Shown here piece after piece: positions 10,391-23,358 of a DNA stretch of 64,000 nt (position 1 is its first letter; every line of letters starts with the position of its first letter). The DNA lies in contig CM075671.1 of the NCBI GenBank assembly GCA_037962975.1, positions 157,345,501 through 157,409,500 of the forward strand. The letters are read 5' to 3'. The notes under the pieces were generated by a model. The model worked only from the letters and a program-made list of their open reading frames with translations, was not told the DNA's origin and did no database searches. Origin of the DNA: Clitoria ternatea. Lineage: Eukaryota; Streptophyta; Magnoliopsida; Fabales; Fabaceae. The translations under genes were made by a program, and so were the position numbers.

Positions 10391-13300
10391 TTAAGAGTAG
10401 ACGCAATTTGATATATCTAAAATGCCTAATTCTCTTCTAATATGAATGACTTGTTCTCTAGCCAAAGGTTTGGTGAAAATATATGCTAGTTGCCTAGAAG
10501 TTTCAACATGCTCAAGTATACAATCACCCTTTAATACATGGTCTCTAATGATGTCTAATCTCAATATGTTTGGTTCTAGAATGCATTACAGGATTCTTTG
10601 AGATATTGATAGCACTAGTATTATCACACTTAAGAGGTACATGGTCCAATACAACTCCAAAGTCTAGAAGTTGTTGTCTCATCCAAAGGATTTGAGCACA
10701 ACAACTACCAGCTGCAACATATTCTGCCTCAGCTGTTGATAGTGCAACACTTACTTGTTTCTTGCTATGCCAAGAAACAAGGGAACTACCAAGCAAGTGA
10801 CATGTTTCGCTAGTGCTTTTTCTATCAAGTTTACATCCTGCAAAGTCTGAATCAGAATAACCAATCAACATGCATTCAACCCCTTTGGGGTACCATAAAC
10901 CAACATTTTGAGTCCCAACTAAGTATTTCATTATCCTTTTGACTGCAGTGAGATGTGATTCTTTAGGACAAGCCTGGTATCTAGCATACATACACACAGC
11001 AAACATGATATCCAGTCTACTAGCGGTTAAGTAAAGTAAGGATCCTAACATACCTCTATATTTTGTGAGTTCAACATCCTTACCTTTCTCATCCTTGTCC
11101 AAATAGCATGAAGTGCCCATGGGTGTGGCAATATCATTTGCTTTGTCCATGTTGAATTTTCTAAGTAGTTCTTTGCAGTACTTGGATTGATTAATGAATG
11201 TGCCTTCATTGGTTTGCTTGATTTGAAGTCCAAGGAAGAAAGTGAGTTCCCTCATCATGGACATTTCAAATTCTTCCTGCATTAACTTAGCAAACTCCTT
11301 GCACATTGACTCATTAGTGGCACCAAATATTATATCATCAACATAAACTTGTACCAATAGTATGTTATTCTTTTTGTGCTTTATGAATAAAGTTGTATCA
11401 ACCTTTCCTCTTTCAAAATGATTTTCTAAAAGAAATTTGCTCAACCTTTCATACCAAGCTCTTGGAGCTTGTTTCAATCCATACAAAGCTTTCTTTAATT
11501 TGAAAACATGATTTGGAAATTGATGGTTTTCAAAACCTGGAGGTTGATCAACATATACTTCCTCTTGAATGTATCCATTCAAGAAAGCACTTTTAACATC
11601 CATTTGGTACAATTTGAAGTCCCTACAGCATGCGAAGGCTAATAGTAGTCTAATTGCTTCTAATCTAGCTACGGGTGCATACGTCTCTTCATAATTAATG
11701 CCTTCTTCTTGATTATAGCCTTTAGCTACTAGCCTAGCTTTGTTCCTAGTAATAATACCATTTTCATCCAGTTTATTCCTAAATACCCATTTGGTTCCTA
11801 TTATTTGGTGATCATTGGGTTTTGGCACAAGCTCCCAAACTTCATTTCTTTCAAATTGATTTAGCTCTTCTTGCATGGCCAACATCCAATGTTCATCAAT
11901 AATAGCTTCATTAATGCATTTGGGTTCTATTTGCGATACAAAAGCTAAGTGATTGCATGTATTTCTAATTGCATTACGAGTACTTACACCTTTTGTCATT
12001 TCACCTATGACTTTGTCTAGAGGATGATCCTTCAAAGTGATCCATTGTTGTGCTTCCTCAAGTTTGGCTGTATTTGTGTCTTTGATTTCTCCTTCCTTGT
12101 CATCTAAGGTCAATTCTTGAAGAGTACCTACAAGATCATCAACATCTTCCTTTCTCGGAGGGTTAAGGTTACTTTTATCAAACTTTACATGAATGGACTC
12201 TTCAATGGTATTTGTTTGTTTGTTGAAGATTCGATAAGATTTACTAGATTATGAATATCCTAGGAAGATTGCCTCATCAGCTTTAGCATCAAACTTCCCT
12301 AGATTATCCTTTCCATTATTGAGCACAAAACATTTACATCCAAATATGTGAAAGTATGAAATGTTGGGTTTTCTTCCCTTGTAGAGTTCATAGGGGGTTT
12401 TCTTTAGAATAGGCCTTATTAAACATCTATTCATGACATGACAAGTGGTGTTAACCGCATCGGCCCAAAAGTGTTTCGCAATATTATTTTCACTTAACAT
12501 GGTTCTAGCAAGTTCTACCAAGGATCTATTTTTCCTCTCAACAACTCCATTTTGTTGTGGAGTTCTAGGAGCTGAAAAATTGTGATTGATACCATGTTTT
12601 TCACAGAATTTTTCAAAATAGTGATTTTCAAACTCTCCCCCATGATCGGTTCTAATGGATGCAATTTTTGAATTTTGCTCAACTTGGATAATCTTAGCAA
12701 GTTTTTTGAATGCATGATGTGCTTCATTTTTATGAGCAAGAAACAATGTCCATGTATATCTAGAATAGTCATCTACAATAACTAGACCATAGTAATTACC
12801 TCCAAAGCTTTTGATTTTGGATGGTCCAAATAAGTCCATGTGCAAAAGTTGTAAAGGCCTTTGTGTGGAAACAATATTTTTGGATTGAAAAGATGCCTTT
12901 ACTTGTTTTCCCTTTTGACATGCATCACAAAATCTATTTTCAAACTTAAGCTTTGGTAAACCAATTACTAATTCTTTGGAAACAAGTTTATTTAAGTGGT
13001 CTACATGTATATGAGCTATTCTCCTATGCCATAACTAAGTTTCATCCTCTTTTGTAATGAAGCATTGTTCATCATTTGTAGACAAACTATCCACATCAAT
13101 CATGTAAATGTTATCAATCCTTTTTCCAACAAATTTGACCTCTTTGTTTAGCTTATTCTCAATTATACAACAATTGGATTCAAATAAAACTCTATATCCT
13201 TTGTCACATAATTGACTTATGCTAAGCAAGTTATGTTTGAGTCCTTCAACATACAACACATCACTAATGGAGGTAGAGGAATTTTTACCGATATTTCCGA

Positions 13301-13451
13301 TACCAAGTATTTTACCCTTGGTGTTGTCTCCATAAGTGACACTTCCTTTTCTTTTGGGAGTAAATGATGTAAATTTGCTTATGTCTCCCATCATATGCTT
13401 TGAACACCCACTATCCAAATACCAATGGGTGTTGCTTGCCTTGAAACATAC
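10391..13451 (-). pseudogene. pol: Sirevirus-1 pol: protease, integrase, reverse transcriptase, RNase H
   Basis: Protease has the active-site motif LDSGCSKHM near 13418. A GAG-pre-integrase segment and an integrase core follow; in the 12845-12249 fragment D4, D67 and E103 give a D..D-35-E arrangement, with PQQNGVVERKN. The 522-codon fragment 12113-10545 holds Copia RT with YVDD at residues 257-260, then RNase H with STAEAEY. Breaks are few: an in-frame TAG at 13035-13037 (fits TGG to TAG), a TAA at 12249-12251, and a short deletion near 10545 that shifts the tail, which otherwise continues to a stop at 10391. Apart from the tail, all fragments share one frame. The first codon follows a TAG at 13452-13454. 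Confidence 0.93.
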
Positions 13452-13464
13452 CTACAAAACAAAA

Positions 13465-15131
13465 TCAGTTTAGAGAACTAGGTACCCATTTTATGTTGGG
13501 TACTTTAAGGTTAGCTTGTGGTAATGTTCCTTTCAGAACCCACACCTTTCTTATGACCTTTGGCCCTAGTTTTCTAACATTGCAATTTGAAGAGTTATGA
13601 CCTTTGAATCCACAGTGATTGCATTTCATAAAGGGTGAAGATGATTTGCTTAGTGGTACAAAGAAATTTTTATATTTTTTTCTTTTATGTGATTGCTATG
13701 TTCTTGATCATATCCTAACCCGGTTTTATCAAACATGCACCTTTGTTGGCCAAGCAAAATATTCAAATTGTCTCGTCCATTAGTGAACTTTTCTAATGTC
13801 CTATTTAGATCTACAACCTTGGTTTCTAACATAACGCATCTTTTTGCAAAGTCACATGGTTTGTCCTTAGAGCATGTTTGAACATTCTCTAATTTTTCTT
13901 TTAAGCTTTCATTTTCTTTGCATACCTCCATAAGATGCATTTCAAGGGTATCACTAGTTTTCCCAGATGACTTAAGCCTATTAGAAACTTTTATAAATTT
14001 ATCATATAACTCCTCAAAAGCATCTAGTAGTTCATTCTTATCTAAGTCAAGAAGATTTACCTCATTATCTTCTTCTTGGTGATTTTCCATTAAACAAAGA
14101 TTTGCTTCCTCATTATCCGAATCGTCGGAACTGCTTACATCGTTCTCATCCCAAGCGATGTAGGCCCTTCTTCTTCCTCATTTGTCCTTGCCCTTCTTTT
14201 TAAGATTTGGGCAATCCGCTTTGAAGTGCCCTTCCTTGCCACATTCGAAACAACTAGGTGAAGAAATTTCATTTGAAGTTGGCTTTTTACCTTGGGGCTT
14301 GAAGTTCTTTTGGAATCTTTTGTTCTTCATGAATCTTCCAAATCGTTTTACAAACAGCCCAAATTCCTCTTCTTCATCCATGTCACTACATGATTCTTCT
14401 TCATGTATAGAGGTGGCTTTGAGAGCTAAGCCTTTCTTCTTGGAGGATTTTTCTTCTTCCTCCGCTAGCTTCAAGACTTTTAGTTCTTGCTCTTGCTCTT
14501 GTAATTTCCCAAAGAGTGTTGCAAGAGACATCTCATTGATGCTTGGAGATTGTTTTATGGCTGTGACAAGTGGTTGCCATTCCCTGCTAAGACTTTTTAA
14601 CACTTTATGCATAAGTTCTTTGTTAGTGTAAACTTTGCCAAGAGTAATGAGATGATTAATGATAAGAATAAATCTCTTCTGCATTTCTACTATGGTTTCC
14701 CCCGAATTTATTCTAAAACTTTCGTATTGACTTGTCAAGGTACTAATCTTGGAATCCTTTACATCGCTAGTACCTTCGTGAGTTACTTGTAGAGTATCCC
14801 ACATTTCCTTAGCGGTTTTACAAGTCATTATTCTAAAAAATTCATCTGGACCTAATGCCGTAGTGATGAGATTCTTTGCCTTATAGCCATATTGCACTTT
14901 CTTTTCTTCATCACTAGTCCATTCATCCATTGGTTTTTCAACATTTTTACTATCAACAGTATGCATTGGTGTATAAGGACCATTTTCAATGGCATTCCAA
15001 ACTTTCAAATCAATAGATTGAATGAAGATTTTCATTCTTTCTTTCCAAAACGCATAGCCTTCCCCATTGAAAGCGGGAGGTCTGTTTATAGCACCACCCT
15101 CAGGAAAAAGGTTGTGAGAACTTGAGGCCAT
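13465..15131 (-). pseudogene. gag: Sirevirus-1 gag
   Basis: The ATG at 15131 lies 43 bases after the primer-binding site. The 317-codon first part contains the retrotransposon gag (UBN2-type) region and a CCHC zinc knuckle, C294-X2-C297-X4-H302-X4-C307. It ends at a TGA (14178-14180) that fits CGA to TGA. The same frame continues as an acidic, coiled-coil-rich stretch to 13650, where a one-base indel in a poly-A run shifts it; a second cysteine-rich segment follows. The end at 13465-13467 is separated from pol by a T-rich stretch and TAG. Confidence 0.9.
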
Positions 15132-15173
15132 CTAGTCTCTTGAAGCTGTTAAGCTTAATTTACTAAGAGTCAA

Positions 15174-15185
15174 GCTCTGATACCA
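15174..15185 (-). other. Sirevirus-1 primer-binding site (initiator tRNA-Met)
   Basis: On the minus strand TGGTATCAGAGC lies two bases after the LTR end TTGAACAACA. It is complementary to the 3' end of plant initiator tRNA-Met and primes minus-strand synthesis. Confidence 0.93.
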
Positions 15186-15187
15186 CT

Positions 15188-16638
15188 TGTTGTTCAAGTG
15201 GCCTCAATACTCAAGAGGGGGGGTGAATTGAGTTTTTATAGTTTTGATTGGAATGCCTTTGAACTTGATTTTTATATCCAAGTTTACAAGAAAGTGCAAG
15301 TGAACTCAAGTTGTAGATAGTATGCAATACACCACAAGGATAAATATAGCTGAAGCAATTCAACAAACACTTGGTGGGCAGTATTTGAAATATATCAAAT
15401 TAGACAAGCTCAAGTATGCAATTCACAATCAATCAACACTAATCAACTAATTGCAGTATATGAATGTAAAAGAGTAAGGGATAGGATCTTGCAAACCAAT
15501 ATAACGAGTTCCACCAACCTGGTGTACGTCTCGCCTCTAAGCAACCCACTTAGAGGATTTCCACTATTGAAGTTTAGAGATACAAGCTATGAGCAATTGC
15601 AGCTTCCTAGTGTCCCACACTCAAGAACTCAATCCTCACTAGCAAAGGGTAACCCACCCAATCTCTCAAACTCTCAATACCCAAAGGTTGAACCCCAACC
15701 TTTGTGACCACTCAATCCTAGAGTGAAAAACCTTTGTGTTTGTTGAAGTGTTTACAAGGAAATGACTCTCTTAGTAGAGTAGATGTACAAGTGAAAGATC
15801 ACACAAACTTTAACTCTCAAGATGAGAGGATGTACAAATTTAAACTCAGAATATACAAGAAAGATAGCTTACTAAGCATAAGAACAAGTGAAGAATGATA
15901 GCTTCTAGTTGTGTGTTTTGTGCTTGAGTTCCTCTTGAATTTATAGAGCCATTTGAGTAGCTTCAGGGTCTCCTAGCCGTTGCAAGATAGTGGTTCCAGC
16001 TTGTCTTTGCGTATTCTAAGATTGGGTTGTTGGTTCCCACTTAAATCTGTCTTTTTAGTGGTGTTTCCCACTTCTTGAATCGATTCGTAGTGCCTTGAAT
16101 CGATTCAGAGCATTCTGACTTATGCAATTTAGAGTTCCAAATTCGTATGAATCGATTCGAGCTTTGTTTGAATCGATTCAGAGCATTCTGTTTGGGTTTC
16201 CTGGGTTGCCAGCTTCGAATGAATCAATTCAGGGTCATGGTGAATCGATTCAGAGTGTTCTGCTTTCAAATTAAATGACTTCCAGGTGTTCGAATCGATT
16301 TAGGGTCATGGTGAATCGATTCAATCCATTCTGTTTCCTGTTTTTGGTGACTTCCAGGGCTGTGAATCGATTCCTTCGTGGTTGAATCGATTCAGGCTTT
16401 GTAATTTGATATTTATCCATCCCTGTAGGTCATCCATTGATATGATGTAATCCATGGTTGCTCTTCTTTGTCTTTGTTCATTGGTTTCTTGATTTCTTGA
16501 ACTTGTGAAACCGTTTTCTTCCTGATACTTGATTTTATATGACACCTTTGTTTGGTTTCAATTGTTTTTGATTCATGAAAAGTTTGCAATGCTTATTTCC
16601 TTGTCATTATCAAAACCTGTTATCAACAAGCAAATACA
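15188..16638 (-). mobile_element. Sirevirus-1 5' LTR (right copy)
   Basis: This is 1451 bp with TG...CA ends, followed on the plus strand by TCAGC (16639-16643), the target duplication. It contains the paired ATCGAT array at 16077-16393 with two sites degraded (GAATCAATTC, CGATTTAG). It should hold the promoter for the minus-strand transcript; I did not find an unambiguous TATA box. Confidence 0.92.
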
Positions 16639-17889
16639 TCAGCCATTCATCTCAACACCGACTCAACTTATAATCAGTTCTCACTCGGTGAATTATTTCA
16701 AAACCGACTCTTCTCTCTTATGGTCCTTCACTCGGTAAAACAGCCCAGACCGAGTCCTCTCTTACACAACTACCGCTCGGTAAACTCATTCCAAATCTGA
16801 GCCCTCACTCACATGAGATTCCACTCGGTAAATATTCCAGAGACCGACCTTTCGCCCAATAGGTCACTCACTCGGAATAGGTTACTCGAAGACTTCATAA
16901 ACCTCCCTTCCCTTAGAAGGGGTCCCCCACAATCTGGTTCCAGTCAGAAATTACTTTGACCTCTACTTACTCGAAGATATTTACCAAATTAAGTCCCACT
17001 CAGACTTACTCACATCTTAACCACTCGAATTATACCTTATTCACTCGGAAGGGAAAGACTAGGACATATGTCACTCGGAATTTCACTCGGAAATTCACCA
17101 TAAATCATGTATTATTTTCTAAGTCCTCACTCAAGTAGAATTTCGTCCAGCGTCCCACTTGCTCTCCATACACTCGGTCAAAACATAACCATACCAGTCA
17201 TACCTGCGTGAGCACCATCCAGCATCAGACCTCACAATTTCGCTCAAGCCCCTCACACACGCTTGGGCAGAAAATGTCCAGTGACCATTTCCTCACTAGC
17301 TAGCTCAAGCGCGACCATGCCCGCTTGAGCGAGATTCGCCCAGTAACTCCTCTAACTGCGTAATATACAGCTCGCTTGAGCGGACAACTCACCCGCCTGG
17401 GCGAATTTGGTCCAGAGACCATTCCACCAATACAGGGGATCCTCGCCTGAGCGAGATCCCTTCTCGCCTGAGCGAGAATATCAGCACTTACGCAGAAAAT
17501 GAAAGCTCTCACCACTCAGCATATAAAATCACATTCAAAGCCAATTTATTCATATCCAACACATCACATACGTCATATGGGGTATATCCAACTGGTTCTA
17601 AACATTCTTACTCAGAAATTCTCACCCCAACTTATTAATCACACATCTAAATCACATCTTTCACTCTCATATTACATATATATATATACATCCATACCTT
17701 CGTCCCATTTCTACTCATGACAGCCCTGATAATCATTCAATTTCCAGACATATTTCTCAATCATGACATTAAAATTAATCATGTATATACTTTCATAATA
17801 TTCAATACATATTCTCATATATCATCCTCATATTCTATCATTTGCCATTCTCATTAATCACTCATTTTTATAAAATTCGGGATGTTACA
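16639..17889 (-). mobile_element. Big left LTR, inner part, up to the LTR/PPT junction
   Basis: This continues the LTR broken by Sirevirus-1 and matches 24262-25554. On the minus strand it begins TGTAACATCCCGAATTTTAT directly after a polypurine tract, marking the start of the 3' LTR. It carries CACTCGG words, then CTCG inverted repeats at about 17225-17480. The apparent ORF 17515-17300 is produced by these repeats. Confidence 0.8.
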
Positions 17890-17928
17890 ATCCACCCCAC
17901 CTACAAAGAATTTCGTCCTCAAAATTCA
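17890..17928 (-). other. Big polypurine tract
   Basis: The minus strand reads GAGGACGAAATTC, then TTTGTAGGTGGGGTGGAT, then the LTR start TGTAACATCC. The 'gaggacgaaattc' stretch followed by a G-rich tract is the usual 3' end of Tekay-like Gypsy interiors. It shows that Big is a minus-strand LTR retrotransposon even though no pol remains. Confidence 0.8.
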
Positions 17929-20900
17929 ACATCGATATACATATCGCAGGGCCATACCTCAGGCCACACATCAACAAGGTTCAACGACACCATAGAATAA
18001 CAGTGGACTCCCCAAAGTCCATCAAGACTTGCTCATCATCACATCCTCATTCTTAACACAAAATTCCTACATCAAGTGTGTCATATATCGTCAATTACAT
18101 CTCACCCAACAGAGCTCACAGGTTCATACTCGGTACATCCATATAGGTTAATACATTCACCATAAGCAGCTATAATCCCTACACTTTCCCGCCTATGTGT
18201 TGTTGCATCCGACATACAGGAAGGCGTCCCAATCCCGTAGTGGTTACCACAAACATATAAAGTCGGCGCATAAGTGCATGCTACCACAATGCCCATGGCA
18301 TGTAAGACCATATCGGAACCAATACTTCATATTCCCATGGCTCATATTGGTCACACATATTCAAGCAATACTAGTTCATATAAGGCTCGGTGACAATCCT
18401 CACCAGCCCACAACTAACATATTCACATCTCAGCATCATTATATAGCTAATTTGGCATCCATCATGCCATATCGATCTTCAAATTTTAATTAACTTCACC
18501 ATCAATCGATGTACCAATCATATATTTTCAATCATCACAAAATAAATACCCCATTCTTGGGTTTCATCCATCTAATACCATGGTTAAATAGCCTAAAATT
18601 CTTGTCTCATTTACATATTTGTTGGCTATGAATCAATTCAAGCCTCAAAAGATTCACCACACTCTTATCAAGTAGGCTACTTAATCATACAACAAGCCTT
18701 CATATTAGGAATTTTCCTCATAGATCACAATTAAAGTCTATAAATTAAACATATAACTCACATCATATCATATCACTGCGTGGTTTCTATCATCAATATA
18801 ACACCTTTCAAATAAAATAGGGGGGGTAATGACATGATCAAATTTCTATTCACCAACTCACAATCACATATGTCATCTCTAAATCACATCATCATCCATA
18901 ATTAATCCAATGATCATAATCTCAATAGCACATAATTTAGCCCAAGATCACTTCATAAAATCATATCCCATAATCAATTTCAATTATACCCCAAATTCAA
19001 CATTATTATTCATCAATCATCAGGGATTACCTAGCACCCATTGTGGAGTTTCCACATACAACATCATTAGATATGGCTCACAAACAATATAAAGCCTAGA
19101 CCGCCATAGGGTCTATTAAATTAATCCTCTACAACAATTGATCATGCAAGATCATACCAAGTCAATCTAGCACTCATCACACCTAGTGGGTTATAATCAA
19201 TTCAATTATTCACTCGGTTTTCACACATCAAAACCGAGACACAACCCAATTTAACATATTCGAATTCATATTTAATCACTTATCATATATTCAAATTCCC
19301 AATCTAGGGATACAATAAATCACTTATGTCATATAACACGTAGGGTTCTTGTGCCAAAGAGTATAAAAATTCATTCCTCACAAATGGCACAGCCAATCAT
19401 TTAAATTCAAAATACCCACACTAGGGAATCTCTTCAATATCATTCATTCAACCAAATCAACCATGTGAGTTACATTTCATTTAACAAGCATTCCTTAGCT
19501 AAACGCCACAGGCATAATGCATATACGAGACCTAACCAACAATTCATATTCAAAGTGCATATGCACATCAAGGTCTCAATAGTTATGGTCTACTACCATA
19601 TCAATTTCTTTCTCAATACCTCATATCCGTAATCAACATATGGCATAGGTCCATTATTAACTCAATGCATAACTAATATATCATATCCATGACCAACACA
19701 TGGCATAAAATCATCATCAATCCAAGTCATATCTCATATTTCATATTCATAACTGAATATTTCCTTTCCATGATTAATATTCAACATAGATCCATTATCA
19801 ATGCAATTTGCATTATACATATCAACATCAACGCACAATAAAAATATATTCGTCATTTGAAGGTAATAGGGTAAGGAACTTGGCCGGACTTACACAATAA
19901 ATACATCAATCATATATAGAGGAAATTCATTCACTCATATTCAATCCCATAATTCATTCATGATTATATCATGAGCAACTATGCTCCACATGTGCATCAT
20001 ACAACCTCAATGATAAGAGGCACACTCTCATAGACATCAATCATATCTTCTGAATCCACAATCTCATAAAGAGTCCATAATAAGCATCAATACCAACTCA
20101 ACATTAATGATGCACAATAATCCTCGATATGTAAATATGCCCTTAAGATCAATATGAGAAAAGGCTCGGCAAAGCATGCAATGGCATATCATAAGCCTAA
20201 TAGACAACCATTGTCATTTTACATAATTACATAAGCATGCAATGCCTAAGATATAATTATGTATATATATACATATACATTCGGGAATCTTCTCCCGACT
20301 ATCACAATCATCAATGAATATCATTCAATTTCAATCTTTCTAATATACATCAAATCATTTCTTACATTGTACATATGTATTCACCATCCACAAATTCAAA
20401 AGATTATTTATACATATTCAAAATCTCTATATCATCTACATTCTCAGAATTCATTCATTATACAAGAACCATAAAGGATGCCGGCCAAGGCACTTCCATT
20501 ACCCCTATTTACCTTCACCAAAGCTTTGACTAGAAATCTGAACTCACCCCATGGCAACCTGCATCACAAGGCTAAAAAAGAGACCACATGGGAGAGTGAG
20601 TTATACATTCAAAATGATGAATAATATATATATTGTGATCAGGTGTCTATGCATACAAACATCATGTGTGCTTTGCTATAAAATCATTACATTATCATTC
20701 ATTCGTCATTTCATTATTATAATAGGCATACAAGCCTCATGAACCGTAATTCATATCATAAACAAGCACAACATATACACAATCACATACACCATCACTC
20801 TACCACTTATCAACAAGGGCATTCACAAATTATCATCATCATTTCATTAATTCATATCTTTTCTTACTTTTATATGGTCTTCTGATATATTATTTTCTCA

Positions 20901-23358
20901 TCTCATCAACACCATACCACCATCTCATTCATCATCAATCATCATCATATTCTGGCATATCACCATGCTATATGCAAATGCTCTTATGGCTAATGCATAT
21001 GCGCAATACTGTGGGAATAAACACCAAGTTGTGGGTTCAAGCATGATCACATACCATGCCCCTACTGCAGTAGTAAAATGTGTACACATATATCATAATG
21101 CATGCATATTCACCATATTTTTACTGGTACCAAACCGCATCGCCCATCATGCAACACCTGGTCATTTTCACCATGACCGCGGTATACAACATATTCAACA
21201 TATGGTGTTGCGGGCCAACCATGATTCTCAACATGGCAGCTGTGATCCGAAGGACCACCGGGGACACCTGCTCCTCAAGAGCCACCCCCCACAAGGGTCA
21301 ACCATATGTAGCTCCCCATAGCTCAGCATGGGCAGCTTCGTAACTCACACACTGAGTCACAGGGGAAACAACATATTGCTCGTGCACTGAGCCGCCCTCC
21401 CACTGGGCCAACCGGGGGAATCCCCTAATATTCCAACATCGGCAGCTATGATATGCCATGGATGCAATGCAATGCAAATCAAATGCATACTCACTCTGTG
21501 CATCCTAAATGCCACTCATCGATCATCATCATCAAAATCACCAACACCACCATACACCTTAGTGGATTTCAACCTTGTTGGTTTCATAATTATTATTTCT
21601 AAGTTTTAATGTGGCATTTCCATCTCAACATATTTTCACATTTATTTCACATCATACACGCAAGTCAATACTTGTAAACGGCCACTATGGCATTTCAACA
21701 TCACATATTATTCATCAATATTATCACACTTCATTTAGTGGATTTTCATCTCATCGTTCATAACAATCCCCACACGGATATCAAAGGGCATAGCAATTAT
21801 CATAATATTAATCCACACATGTGGCAATAAGGTGTTACGAATTACATATACATACATAACAATCATAATTACCTCACACACATGCAATTCAATTACTTGC
21901 ACCCATCACAAGAGTATCATAATAATTCTCAATAATTATCAAATTATCATTTCAATTAATTCAATACATATACATGGCAAGGCAAGCATGAGTATCCATC
22001 ACATACCACAATCACTACTAAATTTACTCATGCAATTTGAATGTTAACTCCTCTCCTACCTTGAGGGAAGAGCCGAAACTAGTCCAATGCTCCGAATGCT
22101 CCACTGCATCACCCGGAATACAATCTACATAATATACATATGCATTCATACAATTAATAAGCCATCTCAAGGCATTCCTCATAATTCTTAAACATTTGCT
22201 AGCCTATCATAAAGCCCAACATCAAGTCCTAGACTTGATGAACACCAACTTATGCAATTTTATTAGGCTTCGGGAATTCCTTTCCCAAAGCCAAGATCCT
22301 CTAGATCTTAAAAGGCCAACTAAACCCAATAACATCATTATCTCATCCATTCCATAATGTATTTTCAATTCACCTCAACCCTTCAAATATCCTCATTATA
22401 AAATTTCATTCAAATTCATTACAAGCCTCTTGGCCCCAATCAAGACTATCATCAATTAACAAATACTTATAGCATTTATTATCTTACACAACCTCATGAA
22501 CATAGTCTAAAATATCATTAACCTCATTAACCAATCCCAATGATTCTAAAGGTTCACTCCCTTCTTACAATTTATTCTAAGACATCAAAAATCATCGAAA
22601 TCACTTATTTAACCAAAAACTCCCAAATCACCACACTTAGGGTTTTCATCAAAACCCAAACAACATTTGCCCAGGTTCATGAATCACCACCAATGGCCAT
22701 CTCTCATCATTAATATCATTCTCCAATGTCATTAAACCCACATTCTATTCATATTTCACATTTTCCCCAATTTATTAGAGTTAGGGTTTCACTAAAACCC
22801 AACAACACTCATTAATAACCATTTATTTCTCATCACCTTCCAATATTAATCTTAAGTGCCTTATTAAATACTCATAAAGGCTCACATTTAAGCCACCCCA
22901 CCTTAGGGTTTCCATATTAATGTTCTCCCAACAACCCATATGCCATAATACTCCCCCAAAACCAAGAACCCAAAATCTAGGGCATAAACTCATAAAGAAT
23001 GGTTAGGAACTTACCTCACCAAGAGTTGGCCATGAGCTCCCAAGGAAAAGAGAGATCCGCACGAAAATAGAGGAGAAGAGTGAAAGAAGATCCAACCATG
23101 AGCTTCTCCTTTGAGCCTCCATGAAAACAAAAATGGGAGAGGGTAAGAAAGCTCCATACGGCTTTGGTTTTTGGAGAGAAGAAAAGAGGAGATGGAGAAG
23201 GGAAGAAGACGAAGAATAGGAGTGAAGAGAGGAGAGGAAGAAGTGATGTGAAAGTGGAAAGAAAGTGAGAGTTTTTATTTTAATAAATGTTTCCCCATTA
23301 AAATCTCACCGTGACTTCATAATTAAGATGGCAGCCCAATAATCCATCATGCCATGTT
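17929..23358 (-). mobile_element. Big interior without coding capacity (non-autonomous element)
   Basis: These 5.4 kb lie between the PPT and the right LTR-type segment. They are AT-rich and show no gag, protease, RT or integrase motif in any frame. Landmarks are GCCGGCCAAGGC at 20481, a direct counterpart of 42080-43100 around 20550-21480, CTCCTCTCCTACCTTGAGGG at 22048 and a donor-like site at 23012 on the reverse strand. The part 22006-23358 is shared with 1-1353. The inner end of the LTR and the primer-binding site were not located, so part of this interval could belong to the LTR. Confidence 0.65.

Larger units (their letters stand above)
8509..16638 (-). mobile_element. Sirevirus-1, Copia element: interior and 5' LTR
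   Basis: On the minus strand the order is 5' LTR (16638-15188), initiator-Met primer-binding site, gag, pol (protease, integrase, RT, RNase H), a spacer with palindromes, an env-like ORF and purine-rich tracts. This order and the extra ORF after pol are typical of the Sirevirus lineage of Ty1/Copia. The element is inserted into the Big LTR at TCAGC. gag and pol carry a few stops and indels, so it is inactive, though young. Confidence 0.9.

Noticed and set aside
14182..14631. 149-codon plus-strand ORF opposite Sirevirus-1 gag
   Set aside because: It is an antisense shadow of the gag ORF.
15174..15185. tRNA-like sequence near GCTCTGATACCA
   Set aside because: It is the complement of a primer-binding site of 12 bases next to an LTR, not a tRNA gene.
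17300..17515. ORF reading LAQARRDLAQARIP and SLKRA repeats, and its twin at 24882-25172
   Set aside because: The repeats are the translation of CTCG inverted-repeat arrays; the same peptides arise wherever the arrays occur (also 30928-31282).
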